Positions 1-7,191 are shown, counted from the stretch's first letter. The stretch is 15,040 nucleotides of DNA from an uncultured Eubacteriales bacterium (GCA_902765035.1 CACWYF010000035.1:1-15040); one strand, 5' to 3'. The notes: a model not told the origin generated them from the letters alone. Translations and numbers: made by a program.

Positions 1-1
1 T

Positions 2-177
2 GATGAGGAGCTCGCCCCTGTAGAGGAGCAGGAGGATTCAGAAGTCAAAGAGGAGGCTGCTCCGGTTGATACGAAAACCGATGATAGCCCTGTAAAGAAG
101 AATACCGTAAAGAAATTCGCAGCAAAGGCAGCCGGAGAAGAGGCTGCAATGATCACAGTGACTTTCGATCCGAATAC
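2..177 (+). pseudogene. Internal piece of a probable secreted or surface protein, broken at its 3' side
   Basis: The frame is open from base 2 and enters from outside the window. It encodes an acidic, low-complexity stretch rich in E, D, K, A and P (for example APVEEQEDSEVKEEAAPVD), then a short basic stretch (KKNTVKKFAAKAA), then ITVTFDPN. That order, a charged linker followed by a VTFD-type strand, recalls the linker and first strand of InlB/Listeria-Bacteroides-type repeat domains in Gram-positive surface proteins. This is a resemblance only, since too little is present to assign a family. At about 178 the reading runs without a stop into an unrelated ABC-ATPase slice, so the rest of the protein is missing. 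The first 50 or so codons use AGx or no arginine at all, unlike the CGG/CGC-rich piece that follows. The exact breakpoint cannot be fixed and is probably between 170 and 186. Confidence 0.45.
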
Positions 178-361
178 GGATCCGGGCACGGTGAAGATCG
201 ATGACGTGGATCTGCTCCGGAATCCTGTGGAGGCACGGCTGAAGATCGGCTATGTACCGGATTATTTCGGCAGCTATGAAGGGCTGACCGTCTCCGAATA
301 TATGGATTTTTTTGCCCGCGCCTTCGGAATGCGCGGCCGGGAGGCCAGGATCCGGTCATAG
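178..361 (+). pseudogene. Internal fragment of an ABC-transporter ATP-binding subunit
   Basis: The translation DPGTVKIDDVDLLRNP, then IGYVPDYFGSYEGLTVSEYM, then FFARAFGMRGREARIR matches the segment of ABC ATPases between Walker A and the signature motif. It includes the Q-loop-side pattern (G/D)-x-D-hydrophobic followed by R-x-x-IGY-x-P-D and the LTVxEYxxFFA helix typical of ABC-2-type exporters. Walker A, the LSGGQ signature, Walker B and the H-loop are all absent, so the piece cannot be functional. It reads in phase with the surface-protein piece upstream and ends at a TAG (359-361). The arginine codons are mostly CGG/CGC and the piece is more GC-rich than its neighbours, suggesting another genome or another composition class. 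The octamer ggatccgg lies at both edges (178-185 and 348-355). It may be an inserted or misjoined fragment. The family identity is fairly sure, while the origin is not. Confidence 0.65.
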
Positions 362-871
362 GTCTCCAGGATTGCCTGTCCGCTCTTTTCACTTCTGTAC
401 TTTTTCCTGTATGATATAGACAGCTTTAAAAAGCTGCAGATATTCATAATGATCACACAGGCAGTCGCTATGACTGCGTACATACTGTACCCGAGCATAC
501 AGGTGGGAAGGCCTGATGTGATGCCGAGGGACAACTTTCTGTGTGACCTGGCGGCATTCATATATGCATTCGATACACCGACCGGCGTATGCCCGTCGCT
601 GCACGTTGCCTACTCAATGGGAATTGCATCAGTCTGGTGCAAAAAGAAGGACGCATCTGCTGTATGGAAGGTGTTCGTCGTGATATCTGTGATACTGATA
701 TCGATATCTGTCGCTTTCGTAAAGCAGCATTCGGTGATCGATATAGCAGCCGCGATTCCGGTTGGAATACTGGCTGAATATCTGATATACGGAAGGACGC
801 CGGCAGTCAGGAGGCGGCTCTTCAGAAGGAAGATGAGACGGTTTGCTCTTAGGATGCAGGCCCTGAGGTAA
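362..871 (+). pseudogene. PAP2-superfamily phosphatase, 5'-truncated (C-terminal half only)
   Basis: The frame is open from 362, with the first ATG at 449 (140 codons). It shows the C-terminal half of a membrane PAP2-type phosphatase: LLYFLYDIDSFKKL, a hydrophobic helix, then RPDVMPRDN, FDTPTGVCPSLHVAYS (the PSxH motif, about 578-613) and a last helix ending in KQHSVID (about 721-741), the H-x-x-x-D motif. These are the second and third phosphatase motifs. The K-x6-RP motif region is partly visible, and the N-terminal membrane segments are missing. Coding similarity continues upstream of ATG 449 to about 370, so 449 is not a native start and no Shine-Dalgarno site precedes it. The gene was cut at the join near 355. 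Related clostridial proteins are expected to act on lipid phosphates or undecaprenyl pyrophosphate. The stop lies 9 bases before the next gene, so they were probably one operon. PAP2 family is confident; loss of function is inferred. Confidence 0.75.
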
Positions 872-880
872 GGAAAACTG

Positions 881-2014
881 ATGAAGGATAAACTCAGACA
901 GAAAAAATGGTATCCATATGCGGTCGCTGCATGTATTGCAGTGGCCTTTTACGTTATTCTTACCCACCTCGGCTCGATAACTTCAGGACTTGTGACATTC
1001 ATAGGATACTTCGATACAGTCATCCTGGGATGTGTTATTGCATACATCATGAATCCTCTTGCGATGCTGTTCGAAAGAACGATCTTCGCAAAGGTGGGGC
1101 AGGACAAATTCAAGTGGTCCCTGTCCATCGGAGCGGCAGTCATACTTCTGCTCCTCATGGCAGGATTCCTGCTCAGGACTCTTATTCCTCAGCTGATGGA
1201 TTCCCTTATCATGCTGGTCAGCAATATGGATGTCTATCTTGCTTCGCTGCATGATCTGATAGATAAATGGGGGCTGTCCGAGGTGCTGAGATCTGACAGG
1301 CTGTTTGATTCTTCAGAGGATGTGGTAAAAAGGGTGCAGGCATACTTCAGTCAGAATGCGGAAAGCCTCATGGGTGCATCTGCCGCAGCCGGCAGGAGCC
1401 TAGTCAAGTGGGTGATCGCATTCGTCCTCTCGGTATACCTTCTGTCCGCCAAGACGAACCTCAAGAACGGGATCAAGCATCTCCTGAGCACTCTGATACC
1501 TGAGAAGCAGTTCAACAGCTTTGTGAGCTTTATCAGCCGCTGTGACAGAATACTTGTCAGTTATATAGTGTCCAGCCTCATAGATGCGATCATAATCGGA
1601 GTTCTGAACCTGATATTCATGAGCGTGATGGGGATGGAATACGCGGGTCTCATATCCGTTGTAGTAGCAGTGACCAACCTGGTACCTACATTCGGCCCGA
1701 TAGTAGGAGGCGCTGTAGGAGGTCTTATTCTTCTCCTCGTCAAGCCTCTGCACGCTCTCATATTCATCATATTCACATTCATACTGCAGTTTATCGATCC
1801 GTATTTCATCAAGCCGAGACTGTTCAGCAACACTCTCGGAGTATCAGGACTTCTCATCGTGGTCTCGGTACTTGTATTCGGCAGGATGTTCGGAGTGGCA
1901 GGGATCCTTCTTTCGATCCCACTGGCAGCTATTCTCAGCTTTGTCTACAAGGATGCGATCCTGCCTGCTCTGGAGAAAAGGGCAGCGAGAAGAAAGGCGG
2001 AAGCAGCGAAGTAG
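881..2014 (+). CDS. AI-2E family transporter (PerM/YdiK-like, UPF0118) membrane protein
   Basis: This 377-residue protein has the layout of the AI-2E exporter family. An N-terminal helix pair (about 12-55) ends in CVIAYIMNPLAMLFE, followed by further helices around 83-110. A soluble amphipathic stretch covers about 110-165, and a C-terminal bundle follows. Family signatures are VTNLVPTFGPIVGG, then FIDPYFIKPRLFSNTLGVS, then FGVAGILLSIPLAAI. Length is normal (about 340-400). Members are predicted polytopic permeases; some export autoinducer-2 and others act as Na+/H+ antiporters or have unknown substrates, so the substrate here is open. The ATG at 881 follows an AAGGAAA ribosome site. The gene starts 9 bases after the PAP2 remnant and ends 26 bases before the TetR-type gene, so the three look co-transcribed. 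The C-terminus is a basic tail (EKRAARRKAEAAK). No defect is seen. Confidence 0.88.
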   Translation: MKDKLRQKKWYPYAVAACIAVAFYVILTHLGSITSGLVTFIGYFDTVILGCVIAYIMNPLAMLFERTIFAKVGQDKFKWSLSIGAAVILLLLMAGFLLRTLIPQLMDSLIMLVSNMDVYLASLHDLIDKWGLSEVLRSDRLFDSSEDVVKRVQAYFSQNAESLMGASAAAGRSLVKWVIAFVLSVYLLSAKTNLKNGIKHLLSTLIPEKQFNSFVSFISRCDRILVSYIVSSLIDAIIIGVLNLIFMSVMGMEYAGLISVVVAVTNLVPTFGPIVGGAVGGLILLLVKPLHALIFIIFTFILQFIDPYFIKPRLFSNTLGVSGLLIVVSVLVFGRMFGVAGILLSIPLAAILSFVYKDAILPALEKRAARRKAEAAK

Positions 2015-2040
2015 ATTCCGTATGATGCGGAGGTATGTAA

Positions 2041-2574
2041 ATGTATCATGTTAAAAATGACAGGCGATGCATCAGATCTGCCGGATCCATAACGAAGGCA
2101 CTCGAGCAGCTGCTGACGAAGAAAGCCTTTCTGGACATCACCGTAACTGATATACAGAAGACGGCAGGGATCGGAAGGTCAACGTTCTACAGACTCTTTG
2201 ATACGATAGATGATGTCGTTACATACATGGTCGACAAGGAGTTTGAGGAGATCGTGCGCGGATACAGCACGATGAGCAGAAGGGACTTCACAATAAACTG
2301 CCTCAGCGGCGTCATTGACCGCGGAGATACTCTGATGGGCATACTGGCATCGGGAAGATCCGAGCTAGTCACCCGGTCTCTCAGGGAGAACCTTCACAGA
2401 TCTGCAGAAGAGTCAGGGGAGGCTGATGAAGCCGCTCTCCAGTACGGATTCTCTGTGTTCGCGAGCGCGTGCATATCTGTTATCCGGGTATGGGATGAGA
2501 ACGGAAGGAAAGAGAGCATAGAAGAGCTCGCTGACTACATGCAGAAATTCCTTGATTTCAGCAATCTGGCATAG
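2041..2574 (+). CDS. TetR/AcrR family transcriptional regulator
   Basis: The 177-residue protein has an N-terminal TetR DNA-binding domain. Helix 1 carries SITKALEQLLTKKAF (about 16-30), followed by ITVTDIQKTAGIGRSTFYRL (about 33-52), the helix-turn-helix with the typical G-x-x-R-S-T-F-Y-R recognition helix, and then the FDTIDDVV linker. The C-terminal ligand and dimer domain (about 65-177) is diverged, so no ligand can be inferred. Length is a little short but within the family range. A GGAGG site lies 9 bases upstream of ATG 2041. The gene begins 26 bases after the AI-2E-family transporter, and a strong terminator follows its stop. The most likely job is local control of this transporter operon in response to a small molecule. 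I see no clear operator because the operon's promoter region has been lost at the 5' patchwork. Confidence 0.9.
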   Translation: MYHVKNDRRCIRSAGSITKALEQLLTKKAFLDITVTDIQKTAGIGRSTFYRLFDTIDDVVTYMVDKEFEEIVRGYSTMSRRDFTINCLSGVIDRGDTLMGILASGRSELVTRSLRENLHRSAEESGEADEAALQYGFSVFASACISVIRVWDENGRKESIEELADYMQKFLDFSNLA

Positions 2575-2611
2575 AGTGCTGCAGGTCAGCCGGTTCATGA
2601 TCATGTAATAA

Positions 2612-2654
2612 AAAAGGGCTATGCATATCCTCTGTGAATATGCATAGTCCTTTT
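2612..2654. terminator. Bidirectional intrinsic terminator
   Basis: A 17-bp stem pairs 2612-2628 with 2638-2654 around a 9-base loop. The core ctatgcatat/atatgcatag is perfect, extended by one G-U pair, two G-C pairs and four A-T pairs. The outer A-run and T-run give a U-tract in either direction. It serves the convergent genes, the TetR-type regulator on the plus strand and the DUF5692-type gene on the minus strand, whose stop lies 10 bases away. Confidence 0.9.
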
Positions 2655-2663
2655 CGATTGCGA

Positions 2664-3518
2664 TTAAGCTTCGACTCTTGCTCTTGCCATTGCTTCTTCG
2701 AAGTCCTTTGTTCCTCTGAATACTTCGTTGGAATAAGGGTTCTTGCCCATCTCGATGGAGCGCTTGATGATCACTGCGATGCAGATAACGTTAGCTGCGA
2801 TCGCTGCCATAGCGACAAAGCCCTGTGCTCTAGGATCAGCATGGATGCCCATTGAGGAGACGATCTCGCCTGCCTGTGCAGTTTTGCCTGCGCCTGCATT
2901 GTAGAGCTCGATAGCCTTAGCATAGAGATCCATAGTTGTTACGCCGTTCTCTGTAGCACCGCCGTATACTGTCGGCAGAACTGCTGCAAATCTGCTGCTG
3001 AGCTGGAATGCAGGAACGACCTGTGCCCACATGCACCAGATAGCGAGGGTGTTGGCTCTGTTCTGGATCCAGCCGCCCTTGTTCCAGAGTGCGTTGGCAA
3101 ATGTCGGTGCCAGAAGAAGTGCCACGCCGCAGTACCATGTGTGTGTCGGCAGGTTGACATATGTGTACTCGAAGTTCCAGATGTCATATGCAACGATGAA
3201 CCAGATAGTCATATCAGGCCAGAGCATATCGGACATGTTCTTGTCCTTGGATGTATAGAGATGGATGCATCCTGTCATGCAGAAGATGTTGATCATTCCT
3301 GCAAGTGCGTTTACGATGTTCCACCAACCGCCGTAGATGAATACTCCCTCGTTGGAAGCCCACCATGCTCCGCTGAAGTCTCCTGTGATGGAGAATGCTG
3401 CCATAGCGGATTCCATGTCGGATACGTTTGCAATCATGATGTTGGCTGCAACGATGAACCATGGCCACCATTTGAACCATTCTTTCTTGCCGAGGCCCCA
3501 CTTGTACTTGATCATCAT
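2664..3518 (-). CDS. DUF5692-type integral membrane protein, apparently 5'-truncated
   Basis: From ATG 3518 the product is 284 residues, tryptophan-rich, with about six membrane segments (for example WWPWFIVAANIMIANV, WNIVNALAGMINIF, WFIVAYDIWNFEYTY, WYCGVALLLAPTFANAL, LAIWCMWAQVVPAF, GFVAMAAIAANVICIAVI). The core SDMLWPDMTIWFIVAYDIWN with HTWYCGVALLLAPT is what I recall for DUF5692, a family of unknown function in anaerobic Bacillota and Actinomycetota. Family members are usually longer, with roughly 80 more N-terminal residues. Here the frame stays open 37 codons beyond the ATG, up to a TGA at 3630-3632. The part near the ATG (YFKLYAADIGCVGF) looks like family sequence, yet there is no start codon or ribosome site in it. 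ATG 3518 has only a weak AGG about 5 bases before it. I read this as a gene that lost its 5' end, perhaps a pseudogene. The nearest upstream gene ends in a terminator, so no promoter is evident. Confidence 0.7.
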   Translation of the reverse strand: MMIKYKWGLGKKEWFKWWPWFIVAANIMIANVSDMESAMAAFSITGDFSGAWWASNEGVFIYGGWWNIVNALAGMINIFCMTGCIHLYTSKDKNMSDMLWPDMTIWFIVAYDIWNFEYTYVNLPTHTWYCGVALLLAPTFANALWNKGGWIQNRANTLAIWCMWAQVVPAFQLSSRFAAVLPTVYGGATENGVTTMDLYAKAIELYNAGAGKTAQAGEIVSSMGIHADPRAQGFVAMAAIAANVICIAVIIKRSIEMGKNPYSNEVFRGTKDFEEAMARARVEA

Positions 3519-3637
3519 GAAACCTACGCAGCCGATGTCAGCAGCATAGAGTTTGAAGTATCTGATATTTTTCAGACAATCCGCAGACTTTTTCCGTATA
3601 TATGCTGCAGGGCGGGGGAGAAGGCTGTTTCAGCTAC

Positions 3638-3671
3638 AGAAAAAGCGGCCAGGCTGCAAGCCGTGACCGCT
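3638..3671 (-). terminator. Intrinsic terminator of the dCMP deaminase-dapB operon
   Basis: Read on the minus strand, agcggtcacggc pairs with gcctggccgct (one bulged C, one G-U pair) around the loop ttgca, followed by a run of five T. It starts 26 bases after the dapB stop. Confidence 0.85.
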
Positions 3672-3697
3672 CGTGTTAACAGTTCTGTCAGTTGATA

Positions 3698-4498
3698 TCA
3701 GAGACCCATAGACTCTCTTATGCCATACAGGCCTACAGGCTGCGATGCCATCCATCTGCACGCATTGACTGCTCCCTTGGCACAGCCTTTCCAGTTGAGG
3801 CAGTGGTGGGTTATCTCGAGCCTTTCACCTTCGCCGAAGAAGAATACAGTGTGGCTGGAAGGGGTGTCTCCGCCGCGGATAGCGTGGAATGTGACTTTGC
3901 CTTCTTCTCTCGGATGTCTGCCCTGTGGACGTCCGTAAACAGCATCGCTGACGAGATCCTTTCCGACAGCTTCGCCCATGCTTTCGATGAGCTCTCTTGC
4001 TGTACCGCTCGGAGCATCAAGCTTCTTGTTGTCGTGCATGTCGACGATCTCGATGTCAGTCTCATCATACAGCTCCTGAGCTGCTTCCATGAGGAGCTTT
4101 CTCATGACATTGACCATTCTGTCTGTGTTTGCAGCAATCATGATAGGGATCTCAGCTGCAGCCGCTTCCAGACGGGCTCTCTGCTCTGCGCTGAAACCGG
4201 TGGTGCCGACTACGAGCGCTTTCTTATGTCTGATACAGGCATCCAGAACTTCCATACCGAGTTCAACAGTAGAGAAGTCGCATACTACATCAGCCTGATC
4301 GATGACTGACTCGATGTCGTCAACTACAGGTGCACCTACCTGTGAGCCTGTCATTGCGACTTCGCCGATATCCTTGCCGATATAGTCTCTGCCGGCAGGA
4401 CCTATACCTGCAACTATCTCAACATCGTCTCTCTTAGCTGCATCAGCTACGATAAGACTTGCCATTTTGCCCCTAGGGGCTGTGATTATAAGTTTCAT
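3698..4498 (-). CDS. dapB: 4-hydroxy-tetrahydrodipicolinate reductase (DapB), diverged
   Basis: DapB reduces 4-hydroxy-tetrahydrodipicolinate with NAD(P)H in the diaminopimelate and lysine pathway in the cytosol. The 266-residue product has a dinucleotide-binding N-domain with CDFSTVELGMEVL (73-85) and VVGTTG (96-101). The substrate part follows: IVDMHDNKKLDAPSGTA (151-167), which holds His155, Lys159 and the D-A-P-S-G-T loop, and then FHAIRGGDTPSSHTVFF (204-220) and GERLEITHH. Length is normal. Start ATG 4498 is chosen because AAGGAG lies 10 bases upstream and the protein then opens with the Rossmann strand KLIITAPRGKM; a longer frame to 4600 overlaps the upstream gene and adds no conserved sequence. 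Two oddities: the usual G-x-x-G-x-M-G loop reads TAPRGKMAS, and the second His of the usual H-H pair is Asp156. It lies 22 bases after the dCMP deaminase gene. Identity is secure; cofactor preference is not inferred. Confidence 0.93.
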   Translation of the reverse strand: MKLIITAPRGKMASLIVADAAKRDDVEIVAGIGPAGRDYIGKDIGEVAMTGSQVGAPVVDDIESVIDQADVVCDFSTVELGMEVLDACIRHKKALVVGTTGFSAEQRARLEAAAAEIPIMIAANTDRMVNVMRKLLMEAAQELYDETDIEIVDMHDNKKLDAPSGTARELIESMGEAVGKDLVSDAVYGRPQGRHPREEGKVTFHAIRGGDTPSSHTVFFFGEGERLEITHHCLNWKGCAKGAVNACRWMASQPVGLYGIRESMGL

Positions 4499-4508
4499 CT
4501 TCTGGTTG

Positions 4509-4516
4509 CTCCTTCC
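4509..4516 (-). promoter_or_regulatory. Ribosome binding site fixing the dapB start
   Basis: The minus-strand sequence GGAAGGAG lies 10 bases before ATG 4498 and just beyond the stop of the upstream gene. It decides against the longer upstream reading of dapB. Confidence 0.8.
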
Positions 4517-4520
4517 GTTC

Positions 4521-5009
4521 CTATACGTGGTCCACATTGAAATCGAGCACGATCTCTTCGATTGCCGGTTCAAATCTCCTGAGTCTGACACCGGCTGCAT
4601 GCAGCATCATCTTGGATGCCTTGGTAGCAGGGGTGTCTGCGTACTTGTCAGAAAGATATACGACTTCGCTGACTCCGGCCTGGATTATGGCCTTGGCGCA
4701 CTCATTGCAAGGGAAGAGGGCGACGTACAGTCTTGAACCTCTGAGCGACTTGCCTGATGCGTTGAGTATCGCATTCAGCTCGGCATGCACTACAAACGGA
4801 TACTTGGTGATCTCGCCTTCACGGTCCCACGGGAACTCGTCATCAGAGCAGCCCTGAGGGAATCCGTTGTAACCGGTTGTAAGTATCACGTTACTGGCAT
4901 CTACGATGCATGCGCCGACCTGGGTGTTGGGATCCTTGCTTCTTCTTGCTGCCAGAAGGGCTACTCCCATGAAGTATTCGTCCCACGAAATATAGTCTTG
5001 TCGTTTCAT
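4521..5009 (-). CDS. Deoxycytidylate (dCMP) deaminase, ComEB-type
   Basis: This zinc enzyme deaminates dCMP to dUMP, the precursor of dTMP. The 162-residue product carries the full family pattern: SWDEYFMGVALLAARRSKDP (8-27), VGACIVD, GYNGFPQGCSDDEFPW (46-61, substrate loop), VVHAELNAIL (73-82, with zinc ligand His75 and catalytic Glu77) and PCNEC (100-104, zinc ligands Cys101 and Cys104). ATG 5009 gives the family's usual MKRxDYISWDEY beginning. A GTG at 5051 would add 14 residues, but it lies at the predicted transcription start (promoter 5056-5085), so I reject it. The ribosome site is poor (only a GAAAGA far upstream), so translation may be weak. It heads a two-gene operon with dapB, a pairing without an obvious pathway link. 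Confidence is high for the enzyme and moderate for the start. Confidence 0.93.
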   Translation of the reverse strand: MKRQDYISWDEYFMGVALLAARRSKDPNTQVGACIVDASNVILTTGYNGFPQGCSDDEFPWDREGEITKYPFVVHAELNAILNASGKSLRGSRLYVALFPCNECAKAIIQAGVSEVVYLSDKYADTPATKASKMMLHAAGVRLRRFEPAIEEIVLDFNVDHV

Positions 5010-5055
5010 CCCGGTATACCATTCTTTCTTAATATAAAGCAGTGTGTCCACTGCG

Positions 5056-5085
5056 ATTGTACAACTCTTCGGGCGATCGTTGCAA
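5056..5085 (-). promoter_or_regulatory. Promoter of the dCMP deaminase-dapB operon
   Basis: On the minus strand TTGCAA (5085-5080), an 18-base spacer and TACAAT (5061-5056) form a sigma-A-like promoter. Transcription would start near 5050 and give a leader of about 40 bases to ATG 5009. Confidence 0.6.
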
Positions 5086-5106
5086 GCCTTGCGAAAGGCG
5101 GCTTGC
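5082..5106. repeat. Hairpin in the divergent promoter region
   Basis: Inner arms gcctt (5086-5090) and aaggc (5095-5099) close a GCGA loop of the GNRA type. Outer gcaa and ttgc extend it with a small bulge, or gcaagcc/ggcttgc can pair as 7 bp instead. It overlaps the -35 box of the minus-strand promoter. The role is unknown and it may be chance. Confidence 0.4.
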
Positions 5107-5131
5107 GCAGGCGCCGGATTCCTTGAATTTC

Positions 5132-5160
5132 TTGTATTTCACGCGATATTGATGTATAAT
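5132..5160 (+). promoter_or_regulatory. Promoter of the DUF2207-typA-pyc run
   Basis: TTGTAT (5132-5137), a 17-base spacer and a perfect TATAAT (5155-5160) form a sigma-A-type promoter. Transcription should begin near 5167 and leave a leader of about 70 bases before ATG 5236. Confidence 0.7.
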
Positions 5161-5184
5161 TCATTGTCTATGGCTTAATTGAGA

Positions 5185-5224
5185 ACCGGGCACATCATGC
5201 AATATGAAATCAACGGTACCCGGT
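5185..5224 (+). other. Leader hairpin enclosing a 9-codon mini-frame
   Basis: The arms accggg (5185-5190) and cccggt (5219-5224) are perfect inverted copies around 28 bases. Inside starts ATG 5197, which reads MQYEINGTR and stops at TGA 5224-5226, ten bases before the next gene's ATG. No ribosome site precedes the mini-frame, so its translation is doubtful. Confidence 0.3.
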
Positions 5225-5235
5225 GAAGAAAGAAA

Positions 5236-7134
5236 ATGAGAAACAACACTTGCTTATATACGGAAAAAAAGTCAAATACGGTAAGACATGCATGCAGCAT
5301 GCTGGCAGCACTCATCATGGCGATGGTCATGATGATATCCATGACAGCAGCTGTTTTTGCTGATGCAGAAGGATCGGATAACAACCTGCACCAGAGTCAG
5401 GGCCTGGAAGGCGGCGCCTACGAGGTCACCCGTCTGGAAATGAAGGCATCAGTGGGAAAGGATCATTCCTATGATGTAACTGAAGAGATCACTGTCAATA
5501 TCCCGCAGACCCTTCACCAGATCGAGTTCGCCATCCCGAGCGGATCATTCAGGATGAGAGGCCTTACAGTCGACGGAACTGCATTTGCTTCAAACATTTC
5601 ATCATCAGGGAGTTCAGTAAAAATCGTGGACCAGCAGGCTCTGACTACCGGGATCCATACATATACGATCAGGTACAAGATCCTTGAGTTCGCTGACAGA
5701 AACACTGCGAAAGACATATTCTACTTCAATGTGCTTCTGCCTGAGTGGAAACAGCCTATCGGCGAGATGCATGCACAGATCACCTTCCCTGATGATTTCC
5801 CGGTAGACGATATCCAGCATTATGCCGGCCAGTTCGGAGCGGAGGATACGGAGAACCGTCTTACATACAAGACAGAAAAATCATCAGGGAGCTTCAGCGT
5901 TTCAGGCAAGAGGATACCTGAGAACTACGGACTGTCCCTCAAGGCAGAGCTGCCTGACAGATACTGGGAAGGAGCGCTTGACGGTGTATGGGCCATCTTC
6001 GCGATGATACTCGTGATGGGCGCAGCAGTACTGGTCATGCTGATGCTGTGGATCATAGGCGGAAGAGACCCGAGGATCAAGAGGAGACCTCAGACAAAGC
6101 CGATCGAGGGCGTATCGCCGGTAGAACTCGGTTATGTATTCAATAACAGTTTTGACGGAAGAGACCTCGTCAGAATGATCATCTACTTCGCTATCAGGGG
6201 ATATCTGAAGATCAGCGAATATGAACCTAAGAGATACAGGCTTATCAGAAAGAATGATCCTGAAGGGGAGGAAAAGCTTCTCAGAAATGCCTACGGCATT
6301 CTCTTCGAGGATGTATACAAGGGAAGAGCCCTGGACATGGATGATCTCGGCGATAGATTATACAGGATCGAAAATGCGATAAGAGATGACGTAGCAGCCG
6401 GATTCTCAAGCAGGGATACACAGGCATATACACCTCTCTCGAGAGCCTTCAGAGCTGTATGCATCATACTCACCGGCATATCCGCAGCTGTAGCGAACGG
6501 ACTCAAGTACAGCTACCAGTATGTCGATGTGAATTATGCGGAGTCAGTTCTCATAGGAGCTGCGATCATGGCAATGACAACTCTGCTGTGCATCGCCGTA
6601 GACAGAAGGGATTCCTCATCAGGTGAGACCGGGCGCACTATGGAAATAGTCAGCGGTGCGATACTCGCCGGAATGATCATATATTTTGCGATAAGCATCA
6701 TAGGAACCACCGGACACATCCTTGCGGGCATCATTGCTGCAGGACTCTGCGCGGCCGAAGTATTCCTCGCTGTGATCATGAGAGCGCGAGGCAAGGGCAA
6801 TTCGGTTCTGATGATGAAGCTGAGACAGCTCAGGAGATTCATCGCGCATCCTACGCCTAAGGAACTGCTCGAGAACTATCTCGCAGATCCGGGTTACTAC
6901 TACGACATGCTCATATATGCACTTACATTCGGATCAGAGGAGTCATGGGCTATATCCTTCCTTACACTGGATGTGCCTGAACCGGAATGGTATTCGGATG
7001 ATATAGAAGGGCATGCTTTCTCCAACCTGAGAGAGACGCCGACAACGGTCGACTATGCAAGAGACATAAGATCCTTCGTGAGAACTATCGAGGGCGCTTA
7101 TGAAGACATGCAGAGAAGAAAGCACAGAAGGTAG
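5236..7134 (+). CDS. DUF2207 domain-containing membrane protein
   Basis: The 632-residue protein has a signal peptide (about 1-42: basic start, hydrophobic core SMLAALIMAMVMMISMTAAV, cleavage after VFA). The predicted extracellular beta-rich domain (about 55-245) begins YEVTRLEMKASV and carries EEITVNIPQTLHQIEFAIP, as in DUF2207. A membrane helix follows at about 250-276. A cytoplasmic part with PVELGYVFNNSFDGRDLVRM then IIYFAIRGYLKISEY is typical of the family's C-terminal half. Further helices lie between about 405 and 515, followed by LRRFIAHPTPKELLENYLAD and YALTFGSEESWA. It appears full length. Function is unknown; the family is widespread in Gram-positive bacteria as a single-gene surface protein. 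ATG 5236 is preceded only by a weak GAAGAAAG. It opens the transcript that runs into typA 57 bases later, and I see no terminator between them. Confidence 0.88.
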   Translation: MRNNTCLYTEKKSNTVRHACSMLAALIMAMVMMISMTAAVFADAEGSDNNLHQSQGLEGGAYEVTRLEMKASVGKDHSYDVTEEITVNIPQTLHQIEFAIPSGSFRMRGLTVDGTAFASNISSSGSSVKIVDQQALTTGIHTYTIRYKILEFADRNTAKDIFYFNVLLPEWKQPIGEMHAQITFPDDFPVDDIQHYAGQFGAEDTENRLTYKTEKSSGSFSVSGKRIPENYGLSLKAELPDRYWEGALDGVWAIFAMILVMGAAVLVMLMLWIIGGRDPRIKRRPQTKPIEGVSPVELGYVFNNSFDGRDLVRMIIYFAIRGYLKISEYEPKRYRLIRKNDPEGEEKLLRNAYGILFEDVYKGRALDMDDLGDRLYRIENAIRDDVAAGFSSRDTQAYTPLSRAFRAVCIILTGISAAVANGLKYSYQYVDVNYAESVLIGAAIMAMTTLLCIAVDRRDSSSGETGRTMEIVSGAILAGMIIYFAISIIGTTGHILAGIIAAGLCAAEVFLAVIMRARGKGNSVLMMKLRQLRRFIAHPTPKELLENYLADPGYYYDMLIYALTFGSEESWAISFLTLDVPEPEWYSDDIEGHAFSNLRETPTTVDYARDIRSFVRTIEGAYEDMQRRKHRR

Positions 7135-7191
7135 TGCATATTCAATAAAAGTTTTGGGATCAGAAATTTAAACAGGAAAGACAGGAACAGA

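Noticed and set aside
178..355. Restriction-cloning scar at two BamHI sites
   Set aside because: Not adopted as a firm call, because ggatcc also occurs at several ordinary places in the window (for example near 2085 and 3067) and the exact breakpoints are unknown.
3141..4309. Two plus-strand open frames of about 180-205 codons opposite DUF5692 and dapB
   Set aside because: They are antisense shadows; the minus-strand products match known families along their length.
4499..4600. Longer dapB start at 4600
   Set aside because: It overlaps the dCMP deaminase gene, adds no conserved residues and ignores the strong ribosome site before ATG 4498.
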